This document shows, piece by piece, positions 41,711 to 49,780 of a DNA stretch of 64,000 nt. The notes under the pieces are model-generated. The model was given only the letters and a program-made list of their open reading frames with translations, did not search any database and was not told the DNA's origin. Each line of letters opens with the position of its first letter. The stretch's first letter is position 1. Source of the stretch: Streptomyces sp. 2114.4 (GTDB lineage: Bacteria; Actinomycetota; Actinomycetes; Streptomycetales; Streptomycetaceae); assembly GCF_900187385.1 (NCBI RefSeq), contig NZ_FYEY01000001.1:2046001-2110000 (forward strand). Direction: 5' to 3'. The position numbers and the translations under genes were made by a program.

Positions 41711-44700
41711 TCACACGCTCGCCGGCTCCGGTGTGCGGTCGCTCTCCTCGGGCCGCGAGCCGTCCACGGCGGACCGCTTCGCGGCCTTCTTCTGCGCCCG
41801 GCGCTCCTTGCGGAGCTCGATCATCGCGTAGAGCGTCGGGACGAGGAGGAGGGTGAGCAGGGTGGAGGTGATCAGGCCGCCTATGACGACCACGGCGAGC
41901 GGCTGGGAGATGAAGCCGCCGTCACCGGTGATGGACAGCGCCATCGGGAGCAGCGCCATGATCGTGGCCAGTGCCGTCATCAGGATCGGGCGCAGCCGGT
42001 GGCGGCCGCCCTCGATGACGGCTTCGACGACGCCGTGACCCTGCGCCCGGTACTGGTTGATCAGGTCGATCAGCACGATGGCGTTGGTGACCACGATGCC
42101 GATCAGCATCAGCATGCCGATCATCGCCGGGACGCCCAGCGGGGTGCCGGTGGCGACCAGCAGGCCGATCGCGCCGGTCGCCGCGAAGGGGATCGAGACG
42201 AGCAGGATGATCGGCTGGATCATCGAGCGGAAGGTGGCCACCAGGAGCATGAAGACGATGGCGATGGCCGCCAGCATCGCCAGGCCGAGCGAGGAGAACG
42301 CGTCGGACTGGTCCTGGGAGACGCCGCCGATGGTCGCGGTGGCGCCGTCCGGCAGCTTCAGCGCGTCGATCTTCTGCTTCAGCTGGGCGCTGACCGCGCC
42401 GGTGTTGTCGCCGGTCGGCTTGGCGGTGATGGTCGCCGAGCGGGCGCCGTCGATCCGGGTCATCTGGACCGGGCCGGGGACGGTCCGCACGGTGGCGAGG
42501 GTGCTGAGCTTCGCCGGGCCGGACGGGGTCGGGACGGTCAGGTTCTTCAGCTCGTCCTCGGTGGTGGCCGGGTGGGCCGACTTGAGGACGATGTCCCGCT
42601 CGGTGTCGCCGAGGACGGCCTTGCCGCTGGTGGTGCCGCGGACCGCCTGGGTCACCGCCGCGCCGAGCGAGGCCTGGTCGTAACCGGCCGCGGCCGCCTT
42701 GGCGTTGGGCTTCACGGAGATCCGGGGGACGCTCTGGGAGAGGTCGCTCTGGACGTCGGTGACGTCGTCGAGGCCGGCGACGGTCTTGCGGACCTGCTCG
42801 CCGGCCGTCTTCAGGACACCGGCGTCGCCGGCCTTGACGACCACGCTCAGGTCCTGGCTGCCGAAGCCGCCGCCGGTGCTGAAGCTGGTGTCGCCGATGG
42901 ACTTGCCGAGCTTGTCGAGGTCGGCGCGGAGCGCGTCGGTGACCTTGTCGGAGTCCGCGGAGTCCGTCAGCTTGAGCTGGTAGGAGGCCTGGTTGGCACC
43001 GGTGCCGCCGCCGAAGGCCGCCATGAAGCCGGAGGAGCCGACGGTGACCTGGTAATTGGCGATGTCGTCGTTCGCCGCGAGCACCTTCTCGACCCGCTCG
43101 GCCTGCTTGTCGGCCGCGCCCAGGCTGGTGCCGGGCTTGAGTTCCTGCTTGAGGGTGAGGGTGTCCTGGGCGCCCTGGTCGAGGAAGTTGGTCTTGAGCA
43201 GGGGGACCATGGCGAAAGTGCTGAGGAGGACCACCACGGCGATGACCAGGCTGGTGAGCCGGCGGCGGGTGGCGAACCGCAGGACCGGGACGTAGAAGCG
43301 CTGGAGGGGGCTCTTGGCCTCCTTCTCCTCGGCCGCCCGGCGCAGGTCGTCCACCGTGGTGCCCTCGGGGATTTGCGGGGCCCGCAGGAACCAGTAGGAC
43401 AGCACCGGGACGACGGTCAGGGAGACGATCAGGGAGGAGAGCAGGGCGACGGTCACCGTCACCGAGAAGGAGCCGAACAGGGCGCCGACCATGCCGCCGA
43501 CCACACCGATCGGGAGGAAGACCGCGACCGTGGTGAGGGTGGAGGAGGTGACCGCTCCGGAGACCTCCTTGACGGCGCTCAGGATGGCCTCGCGGCGCTC
43601 CTCGCCGTAGCCCAGGTGCCGCTTGATGTTCTCCAGGACGACGATGGAGTCGTCCACGACGCGGCCGATCGCGATGGTCAGCGCGCCGAGGGTGAGCATG
43701 TTGAGGGAGAGGTCGCCGGTCCACAGCACGATCAGGGTGATGACGACCGAGAGCGGGATGGAGACCGCGGTCACCAGCGTGGAGCGCAGGCTGAGCAGGA
43801 AGACCAGGATGACGATGACCGCCATGGCGAGGCCGAGCAGGCCCTCGGTGGTCAGCGAGTCGATCGACTTGGAGACCTGCGGGCCCTGGTCGGAGGCGAC
43901 CGTGACGTGTGCGCCCTTGCCCAGGTCCTGACGGATCGTGGAGAGCTTGTCCTTGACGGCGTCGGAGATGGCGACCGCGCTGCCGTCCTTGTCCATCGTC
44001 ACGTTCACGGCGAGGCTGGGCTTGCCGTTGGTGCGGGTCAGGGACGTCGGAGTGGCCTGCTCCTCCTTGACGGTGGCGACATCGCCGAGGCGGACCGCGC
44101 CGCCCGGCCCCCCGCCCGCGGACGGACCGCTGCCGGCGGAGGGTGCACCGCCGGCGGACGCACCCTCGCCCGAGGAGGCACCGGCGCCGGCGGACGCGCC
44201 ACCGCCCGCCGACGGGGCGAGCCGCAGGTCCTTGATCTGCGCGACGGAGGTGAAGCCGGCGCCGACCTGGACGGTCTTGCTCCTGCCGTCCTCGGAGAAC
44301 GAGCCGGCGGGCACCGACGTCCCGCCGTTCTGCAGCGCCTGGCCCAGCGACTGGGCGCTCAGCCCGGCGGCGGCGAGCTTCTTGTCGTCGGGGGTGACCG
44401 CGACGATCCGGTCCTGGACGCCGTCCACGCTGACCTGGCTGACGCCGTCGATGTTCTTGAGGTCCGGCACCACGCTGCGGTTGAGCTGGTCGGCCAGCGT
44501 CTGCTGGTCCTTGGAGTCCGAGGAGACGGCCAGGACCACGGTGGGGATGTCGTCGGTCGAACCGGACACCACCTGCGGGTCGACGTCCTTCGGCAGCTTC
44601 GCGCGGGCGCGGTTCACGGCCTGCTGGACATCGGCGACCAGGCGCTTGGAGTCGTTGCCGTAGTCGAACTGCGCCATGATGACGCCCGAGCCCTCGCTCG

Positions 44701-44953
44701 ACGTCGAGGTGACGGACTTGATGCCGTCGACGCCCTGGACGCCGTCCTCGAGGGGTTCGATGACCTGCTTCTCGACGACGTCCGGGGAGGCGCCCTGGTA
44801 GGGGGCCAGCACGGACACCATCGGGAGTTCGATGGACGGCAGGAGCTGCTGCTTGAGCTGCGGGATCGCGATGGCGCCGAAGGCGATCGCCACGATCGAC
44901 ATCAGCGCTATCAGGCCCCGTTGTACGAGGCTGAGTCGGGACAGCCAGGACAT
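41711..44953 (-). CDS. RND-family (HAE1/AcrB-like) efflux permease
   Basis: 1080 residues with the duplicated six-plus-six helix RND layout. The first helix is GLIALMSIVAIAFGAIAIP; proton-relay Asp pair lies in AIGRVVDDSIVVLENI near residue 435; the second half ends with LMLIGIVVTNAIVLIDLINQ and LALTIMALLPMALS-type helices. AcrB-like pumps are typical of Gram-negatives, but streptomycetes keep single-component versions. In the first porter loop a low-complexity insert (about 246-284; SAGGGASAGAGASSGEGAS...) replaces normal sequence. No adaptor or outer-membrane gene is nearby. The two-component genes immediately upstream may control it. Confidence 0.9.
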   Translation of the reverse strand: MSWLSRLSLVQRGLIALMSIVAIAFGAIAIPQLKQQLLPSIELPMVSVLAPYQGASPDVVEKQVIEPLEDGVQGVDGIKSVTSTSSEGSGVIMAQFDYGNDSKRLVADVQQAVNRARAKLPKDVDPQVVSGSTDDIPTVVLAVSSDSKDQQTLADQLNRSVVPDLKNIDGVSQVSVDGVQDRIVAVTPDDKKLAAAGLSAQSLGQALQNGGTSVPAGSFSEDGRSKTVQVGAGFTSVAQIKDLRLAPSAGGGASAGAGASSGEGASAGGAPSAGSGPSAGGGPGGAVRLGDVATVKEEQATPTSLTRTNGKPSLAVNVTMDKDGSAVAISDAVKDKLSTIRQDLGKGAHVTVASDQGPQVSKSIDSLTTEGLLGLAMAVIVILVFLLSLRSTLVTAVSIPLSVVITLIVLWTGDLSLNMLTLGALTIAIGRVVDDSIVVLENIKRHLGYGEERREAILSAVKEVSGAVTSSTLTTVAVFLPIGVVGGMVGALFGSFSVTVTVALLSSLIVSLTVVPVLSYWFLRAPQIPEGTTVDDLRRAAEEKEAKSPLQRFYVPVLRFATRRRLTSLVIAVVVLLSTFAMVPLLKTNFLDQGAQDTLTLKQELKPGTSLGAADKQAERVEKVLAANDDIANYQVTVGSSGFMAAFGGGTGANQASYQLKLTDSADSDKVTDALRADLDKLGKSIGDTSFSTGGGFGSQDLSVVVKAGDAGVLKTAGEQVRKTVAGLDDVTDVQSDLSQSVPRISVKPNAKAAAAGYDQASLGAAVTQAVRGTTSGKAVLGDTERDIVLKSAHPATTEDELKNLTVPTPSGPAKLSTLATVRTVPGPVQMTRIDGARSATITAKPTGDNTGAVSAQLKQKIDALKLPDGATATIGGVSQDQSDAFSSLGLAMLAAIAIVFMLLVATFRSMIQPIILLVSIPFAATGAIGLLVATGTPLGVPAMIGMLMLIGIVVTNAIVLIDLINQYRAQGHGVVEAVIEGGRHRLRPILMTALATIMALLPMALSITGDGGFISQPLAVVVIGGLITSTLLTLLLVPTLYAMIELRKERRAQKKAAKRSAVDGSRPEESDRTPEPASV

Positions 44954-45104
44954 GGGTGGGGTCTCTCTTCTGTTCTGAAACGGTCGGCGGGGCCTTTCCC
45001 GGGCCCACTTACACCTTCCGCCATGCCCTGGCCGGTTTTCCTCGCTCGCAGGTCGGTTTCCGGCCGCTGCCCGTACCGCGTTGGGAGTACGGGCCCCTCC
45101 CCCT

Positions 45105-45791
45105 TCACTGCACCCGTGGGCGTACGAGTCCGGACTCGTAGGCGATGACCACCAGCTGGGCCCGGTCGCGGGCGCCCAGCTTGGCCATCGCGCGGTTCAC
45201 ATGCGTCTTGACGGTGAGCGGGCTGACCGCCAGCTGCTCGGCGATCTCGTCGTTGGACAGCCCGCCCGCCACCAGGGTCAGCACCTCGCGCTCGCGGCCG
45301 GTCAGCGTCGCCAGCCGCTCGGTGCCGCGGCCGCCGGGCCCGCCGTCCCCCGTACTGCCGCCCTGCGCGAGGAACTTGGCGATCAGTCCCTTGGTCGCGA
45401 CGGGCGACAGCAGCGCCTCGCCGGCCGCCGCGATCCGGATCGCGCCCAGCATCTCGTCCGGCTCGGCGCCCTTGCCCAGGAAGCCGCTGGCGCCGGCCCG
45501 CAGCGACTGCACCACATAGTCGTCGACCTCGAAGGTCGTCAGGATGACCACCCGGACACCGGTGAGCTCCGGGTCCTCGCTGATCATGCGGGTGGCCGCC
45601 AGGCCGTCCACCCCGGGCATCCGGATGTCCATCAGGACGACGTCGGGGCGCTGCGCCCGGGTCAGCTCGTACGCCTGGGCACCGTCGGAGGCCTCCGCCA
45701 CCACTTCCATGTCCGGCTCGGAGTCGACCAGCACCTTGAAGGCGCTGCGCAGCAGCGCCTGGTCGTCGGCGAGCAACACCTTGATCGTCAT
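45105..45791 (-). CDS. NarL/LuxR-family response regulator
   Basis: 228 residues. Receiver domain with acidic pocket VLLADDQALLRSAF and phospho-acceptor Asp in DVVLMDIRMPGVDG near residue 54; Lys in the FLGKGAEPDEM motif; C-terminal LuxR helix-turn-helix LTGREREVLTLVAGGLSNDEIAEQLAVS near residue 165. Overlaps the kinase gene stop by four bases. Probable target is the RND efflux gene 150 bases downstream on the same strand. Confidence 0.94.
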   Translation of the reverse strand: MTIKVLLADDQALLRSAFKVLVDSEPDMEVVAEASDGAQAYELTRAQRPDVVLMDIRMPGVDGLAATRMISEDPELTGVRVVILTTFEVDDYVVQSLRAGASGFLGKGAEPDEMLGAIRIAAAGEALLSPVATKGLIAKFLAQGGSTGDGGPGGRGTERLATLTGREREVLTLVAGGLSNDEIAEQLAVSPLTVKTHVNRAMAKLGARDRAQLVVIAYESGLVRPRVQ

Positions 45792-47089
45792 ATCGACTCC
45801 CCCGTACGGACGGTCTGCAATGGAAGGGTGACCCGCACCTGGAAGCCGCCGGCCGCGCGCGGGCCGGTCACGACAGTGCCGCGCAGCGCGAAGACCCGCT
45901 CGCGCATCCCGATCAGGCCGTGGCCGCCGCTCCTGTCCTCCGCTTCGCCGGGCCCGCCCGGCTCCACGGGCGGCCGGTCGCCGCCCTTCTGCCGCGGGAT
46001 GCCGGCCCGGCCCGCGCCGTCGTCCAGGACGGTCACGGTCAGCGCGGTCTCGGAGTGCAGGATCCGCACCGTGGCGCGGGCCCCCTCGCCGGCGTGCTTG
46101 TGGACGTTGGTGAGCGCTTCCTGGACCACGCGGTAGGCGGTGAGGTCGACGGAGGCCGGCAGGGGGCGGGGCTCGTGCGGGATCTCCAGATCGACGGGGA
46201 TCCCGGCGCGGACGAACCCGTCGACGAGCTGGTCGAGGACGCCGAGGCCGGGCGCGGGCTCGGTCGGCGCCTTGGGGTCGTCGGACTGCCGCAACAGGCC
46301 GACCGTGGCGCGCAGTTCCTCCAGCGCCGAGCGGGACGCCTCGCGGACGTGCGCCAGCGCCTCTTTGGCCTGGTCGGGGCGGTTGTCCATGACATGCGAG
46401 GCGACCCCGGCCTGGACGTTGACCAGGGCGATGTGGTGGGCGACGACATCGTGCAGCTCACGGGCGATGCGCAGGCGCTCCTCGGCGACCCGGCGCCGGG
46501 CCTCCTCCTCGCGGGTGCGCTCGGCGCGTTCGGCGCGCTCGCGGATGGCGTCGACGACGGCCCGGCGGCTGCGGACCGCGTCGCCGGCCGCCGCGGCCAT
46601 GCCCGTCCAGGCGAAGATCGCGATGTTCTCCTGTGCGTACCAGGGGCGGGGTCCGCAGAGCATCGCGGCGGCCGTCAGGACGACGACGGTCAGCGCGCCG
46701 ACCCGCCAGGTGGTGGGCCGGTCGGTGCGCGAGGCCAGGCTGTAGAGGGCGATCACCGCGGCGGCGGCCACGGGGGCGCGCGGGTCGCTGGAGCGCGCGA
46801 GCAGTTCGACGATGGTGCAGACGCCGGTGACGGCCAGGACCGTACGGGGCAGCCGGCGGCGCAGGACCAGGGCGGCGCAGGCCAGCGCGGCGAAGGCCAC
46901 GGTCGTGGCGGAGAGGTGGTGAGCGCCGAACCGCGGACCGTTCGGTCCGTGCGGGCCGACCACCGCGCCGCACAGGATGCACGCGAAGACCGCCACCGCC
47001 AGGACCGTGTCGAAGGCGAACGGGTGGGCCCGCTGCCACGGGAAGCGGCCGGCGCGGGGCGTGTCCGGGCGGGGATCGAGGTGGCTCAC
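45788..47089 (-). CDS. NarL-type sensor histidine kinase
   Basis: 433 residues from GTG. Four to six N-terminal membrane helices form the sensor (about 25-185), followed by a linker coiled coil and the HisKA_3 domain with phospho-His in ELHDVVAHHIALVNVQAGVA near residue 210. ATP-binding motifs: VVQEALTNVHKHAGE (N box) near 325 and GGHGLIGMRERVFALRG (G box) near 395. A Gly/Pro insert lies between N and G boxes. No extracytoplasmic domain, so it likely senses a membrane or envelope signal, as many DesK-type kinases do. Confidence 0.93.
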   Translation of the reverse strand: MSHLDPRPDTPRAGRFPWQRAHPFAFDTVLAVAVFACILCGAVVGPHGPNGPRFGAHHLSATTVAFAALACAALVLRRRLPRTVLAVTGVCTIVELLARSSDPRAPVAAAAVIALYSLASRTDRPTTWRVGALTVVVLTAAAMLCGPRPWYAQENIAIFAWTGMAAAAGDAVRSRRAVVDAIRERAERAERTREEEARRRVAEERLRIARELHDVVAHHIALVNVQAGVASHVMDNRPDQAKEALAHVREASRSALEELRATVGLLRQSDDPKAPTEPAPGLGVLDQLVDGFVRAGIPVDLEIPHEPRPLPASVDLTAYRVVQEALTNVHKHAGEGARATVRILHSETALTVTVLDDGAGRAGIPRQKGGDRPPVEPGGPGEAEDRSGGHGLIGMRERVFALRGTVVTGPRAAGGFQVRVTLPLQTVRTGESI

Positions 47090-47197
47090 AAGAGCAAACG
47101 GTAGCGCCCCGGTCCGCCGAGGGACCGGGGCGCCGTGCGCTGGAGTGGAGTGCCCGGACCGGGGCCGGACCGAGCCGGGCCGGGACCGGACCGGGGT

Positions 47198-47476
47198 TCA
47201 GCCCGGAATGAGGCCGTCGTCGCTGAGCATGTCCCGGACCTCTTCGAGAGAGGCGTCGGCGGACGGCAGGATGAGTTCGGACGGTTCGAGGGCATCGTCG
47301 GGAAGCGGCGTACCGAGCCGGCGGACCGCGTCCAGCAGGGCATCGAGAGTGCGCTGGAAACCTGCTTCGTCGTTGCTCTCCATCTCGGCCAGCAGCTCAT
47401 CGTCCAGTCGGTTGAGCTCGGTGAAGTGGGCATCGTCCAGCTTCACCTGGCCCTCCCCCATGATCCGTACGATCAC
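47198..47476 (-). CDS. pspAA: PspA-associated protein PspAA
   Basis: 92 residues from GTG (MIVRIMGEGQVKLDDAHFTE when read with fMet). Small acidic protein with the conserved opening IVRIMGEGQ and NRLDDELLAEMES, and C-terminal ASLEEVRDMLSDDGLIPG. This is the actinobacterial PspAA family, found beside pspA. It lies 57 bases downstream of pspA on the same strand and is presumably co-transcribed with it as part of a membrane-stress module. Confidence 0.9.
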   Translation of the reverse strand: MIVRIMGEGQVKLDDAHFTELNRLDDELLAEMESNDEAGFQRTLDALLDAVRRLGTPLPDDALEPSELILPSADASLEEVRDMLSDDGLIPG

Positions 47477-47533
47477 GACGGTCTCCCTTGGTCCGGTCCG
47501 ACGATCTCCGGCGAGGCTATCCGCCGCCGGCCG

Positions 47534-48331
47534 TCACTGCTTGTCGAAACGCGGCCGGTCCTGCTGCGGGGCGGACCGGTCCCCGCCGTTCTGGCCGCCC
47601 TCGATGGCCTGCTGGCCGGACGAGCCGCCCGCGAGCTCGGCCTTCATCCGCTGCAGCTCCAGCTCGACGTCGCTGCCGCCGGAGAGCCGGTCCAGCTCGG
47701 CGGTGATGTCGTCCTTGGCCATACCGGTCGGGTCGTCCAGGGCGCCGGAGGCCATCAGCTCGTCCAGGGCACCGGCCCTGGCCTGCAGCTGTGCGGTCTT
47801 GTCCTCCGCACGCTGAATGGCCATGCCGACGTCGCCCATCTCCTCGGAGATGCCGGAGAAGGCCTCGCCGATCCGGGTCTGGGCCTGGGCGGCCGTGTAG
47901 GTGGCCTTGATCGTCTCCTTCTTCGTACGGAAGGCGTCGACCTTGGCCTGCAGCCGCTGCGCCGCGAGCGTGAGCTTTTCCTCCTCGCCCTGCAGCGTCT
48001 GGTGCTGCGTCTCCAGGTCGGTGACCTGCTGCTGCAGCGCGCTGCGCCGGCTCAGCGCCTCGCGGGCCAGGTCCTCGCGGCCGAGCGCCAGCGCCTTGCG
48101 GCCCTGGTCCTCCAGCTTGGACGACTGGCCCTGGAGCTGGTTGAGCTGCAGCTCCAGGCGCTTGCGGGAGGTCGCCACGTCGGCGACGCCGCGGCGCACC
48201 TTCTGCAGCAGCTCCAGCTGCTTCTGGTACGAGTAGTCGAGGGTTTCGCGCGGGTCTTCGGCCCGGTCCAGGGCCTTGTTGGCCTTCGCGCGGAAGATCA
48301 TCCCCATCCGCTTCATGACACCATCGCTCAT
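47534..48331 (-). CDS. pspA: Phage shock protein A (PspA/IM30)
   Basis: 265 residues, mostly long amphipathic helices forming the ESCRT-III-like hairpin. N-terminal amphipathic helix includes MKRMGMIFRAKANKALDRAEDP, followed by YSYQKQLELLQKVRRGVADVATSRKRLE and the Gln/Glu-rich coiled coil to about 190. The C-terminal 40 residues are disordered (GGSSGQQAIEGGQNGGD). Stabilises membranes under envelope stress. ATG at 48331 is used; a second ATG five codons on (MKRMGM) is possible. Diverges from the DUF3043 gene. Confidence 0.94.
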   Translation of the reverse strand: MSDGVMKRMGMIFRAKANKALDRAEDPRETLDYSYQKQLELLQKVRRGVADVATSRKRLELQLNQLQGQSSKLEDQGRKALALGREDLAREALSRRSALQQQVTDLETQHQTLQGEEEKLTLAAQRLQAKVDAFRTKKETIKATYTAAQAQTRIGEAFSGISEEMGDVGMAIQRAEDKTAQLQARAGALDELMASGALDDPTGMAKDDITAELDRLSGGSDVELELQRMKAELAGGSSGQQAIEGGQNGGDRSAPQQDRPRFDKQ

Positions 48332-48645
48332 GGGCCTCGCGCGCCCCCTTCTGGCCGAGTCACCTCGGGCTTAGGCTCCAGCACATCTACAGACCCCACA
48401 GTACGGGCCCTGGTTCCATTACCGCACTGTTCGCGCCCGGATGCGCTCCTCCTCCAGGACGATCGGTACGCGTTCTTCTCCCGCGCAAGGAGTAGGGAGA
48501 GTCGGGACAACCGGCACGATGTCCGCTCTGTCCCGGTAGTGCATGGGTTCCGGCCTGGTCGGACGCCGGCTTCCGGGAGCGCCGTTGCCGGATCGTGCCC
48601 GTCGGACCGTGGCTCACCCGCGGCGAGCACGTACCCTTGGGTGTT
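48332..48645. other. Divergent intergenic region, 314 bases
   Basis: Separates pspA (minus) and the DUF3043 gene (plus). It contains short AT-containing stretches (ATTACCGCACTGTTC; TTCTTCTCCCGCGCAAGGAG), but no recognisable alternative sigma-factor promoter could be assigned with confidence. No gene seen. Confidence 0.4.
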
Positions 48646-49242
48646 GTGTTCCGAAGCCGTTCGAAGGATGAGCAGGCCGCGACCGCCAAGGTGACCGCGG
48701 ACCAGCCCCAGCAGCCCCGCGATCCGCAGGCCCCCAAGGGCCGCCCGACGCCCAAACGCAGCGAAGCCCAGACGCAGCGCCGCTCCCGTGCGCATACGCC
48801 CACGAACCGCAAGGACGCGGCGAAGGCCCAGCGCGAGGCCCGCCGCGTCGACATGGCCCGCCAGCGCGAGGCGATGGCCAGCGGCGACGAGCGGTATCTG
48901 CCGGTGCGCGACAAGGGTCCCGTGCGCCGCTTCGCGCGCGACTACGTCGACTCCCGCTGGTGCGTCGCCGAGTTCTTCCTGCCGATGGCCGTGGTGATCC
49001 TGGTGCTCACCATGATCCGGGTGCCGTCGATCCAGAGCATCGCGCTGCTGCTGTGGCTCGTGATCATCGTGCTGATCGTGCTCGACTCGGTGATGATCTG
49101 GTTCCGTCTGGGCAAGCGGCTGCAGGAGCGCTTCCCGAACGAGAACCTCAAGGGCGTGAAGGCGTACGCGGTGATGCGGACGCTGCAGATGCGGCGACTG
49201 CGGCTGCCGAAGCCGCAGGTGAAGCGGGGGCAGCGGCCTTAA
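48646..49242 (+). CDS. DUF3043 family membrane protein
   Basis: About 198 residues from GTG (FRSRSKDEQAATAKVTADQP). Positively charged cytoplasmic N-terminus (about 1-95), then two adjacent membrane helices (EFFLPMAVVILVLTMIRV and IALLLWLVIIVLIVLDSVMIW) and a basic C-terminus. The segment GDERYLPVRDKGPVRRFARDYVDSRW is the DUF3043 hallmark. No ribosome site is obvious. Conserved across Actinobacteria; function unknown. Confidence 0.88.
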   Translation: MFRSRSKDEQAATAKVTADQPQQPRDPQAPKGRPTPKRSEAQTQRRSRAHTPTNRKDAAKAQREARRVDMARQREAMASGDERYLPVRDKGPVRRFARDYVDSRWCVAEFFLPMAVVILVLTMIRVPSIQSIALLLWLVIIVLIVLDSVMIWFRLGKRLQERFPNENLKGVKAYAVMRTLQMRRLRLPKPQVKRGQRP

Positions 49243-49330
49243 GGGCGTCGTACGCGGTGGCTGGGGACGTCCCCTGTTCCGCCGGACCCTCGCCGTTGTG
49301 GTCGCGCGCCGTCGCGGCGGGACTGATGTG

Positions 49331-49368
49331 GATGCTTGGCCGGGCCCGTGCGGGCCCGGCCAAGCATC
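49331..49368. terminator. Perfect 18-base-pair bidirectional hairpin
   Basis: GATGCTTGGCCGGGCCCG/CGGGCCCGGCCAAGCATC with a two-base TG centre, followed by GTTT on the plus strand. Lies between the convergent DUF3043 and small acidic-protein genes. Confidence 0.85.
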
Positions 49369-49405
49369 GTTTGCGGCCGGCCGGGCCCCGCCGCGTCGTC
49401 GGGGC

Positions 49406-49621
49406 TCAGCCCTCCGCGGCCGCGTGCAGGCTCATCGGGCCCGCGTAGATCTCGGTGTCGTCCTCGAAGAGCCTGACCTGGTCGACGCCGCCTTCGAGGA
49501 GGGCCTTCCACTCCTCGCCGATCCAGGACTCCGCGTCGCCCTGGGTGGTGAACTCCTCCGGTTGCACGGCCGGCGCCGTCTCCGAACCGTCGGCCTTCTC
49601 GAACCGCCACGTCCACGCCAT
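49406..49621 (-). CDS. Small conserved acidic protein
   Basis: 71 residues from ATG with AGGAGG 8 bases upstream. Starts MAWTWRFEKADGSE and contains EEFTTQGDAESWIGEEWKAL and GVDQVRLFEDDTEIYAGPMSL. Such proteins are common in actinobacteria at this position; no catalytic motif is visible. The divergent neighbour is the MBL-CobU fusion. Confidence 0.85.
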   Translation of the reverse strand: MAWTWRFEKADGSETAPAVQPEEFTTQGDAESWIGEEWKALLEGGVDQVRLFEDDTEIYAGPMSLHAAAEG

Positions 49622-49780
49622 GTGCGCCTCCTGGATCCCACCGAGTACGAATCTGTGCCACCGCGGGCGCGTCCTGACGCACCCCCGGTGCCGTGCTTCC
49701 GTGCTGATCGGCAGCCTAACGGCCGTGTCGAGTCCGCCCCCGCCGCGCCCGCCCGCCGCGGACGCGGGAAACTCGGCGGT

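Noticed and set aside
41318..45148. A 1276-codon open frame on the plus strand across the RND transporter
   Set aside because: It is antisense to a well-supported RND permease, has a low-complexity Gly/Asp/Arg composition, and lacks any motif or ribosome site. It results from GC-rich third positions.
49622..49780. Cobalamin riboswitch before the cobU fusion
   Set aside because: Only about 160 bases and no B12-box-like sequence was found; not supported.
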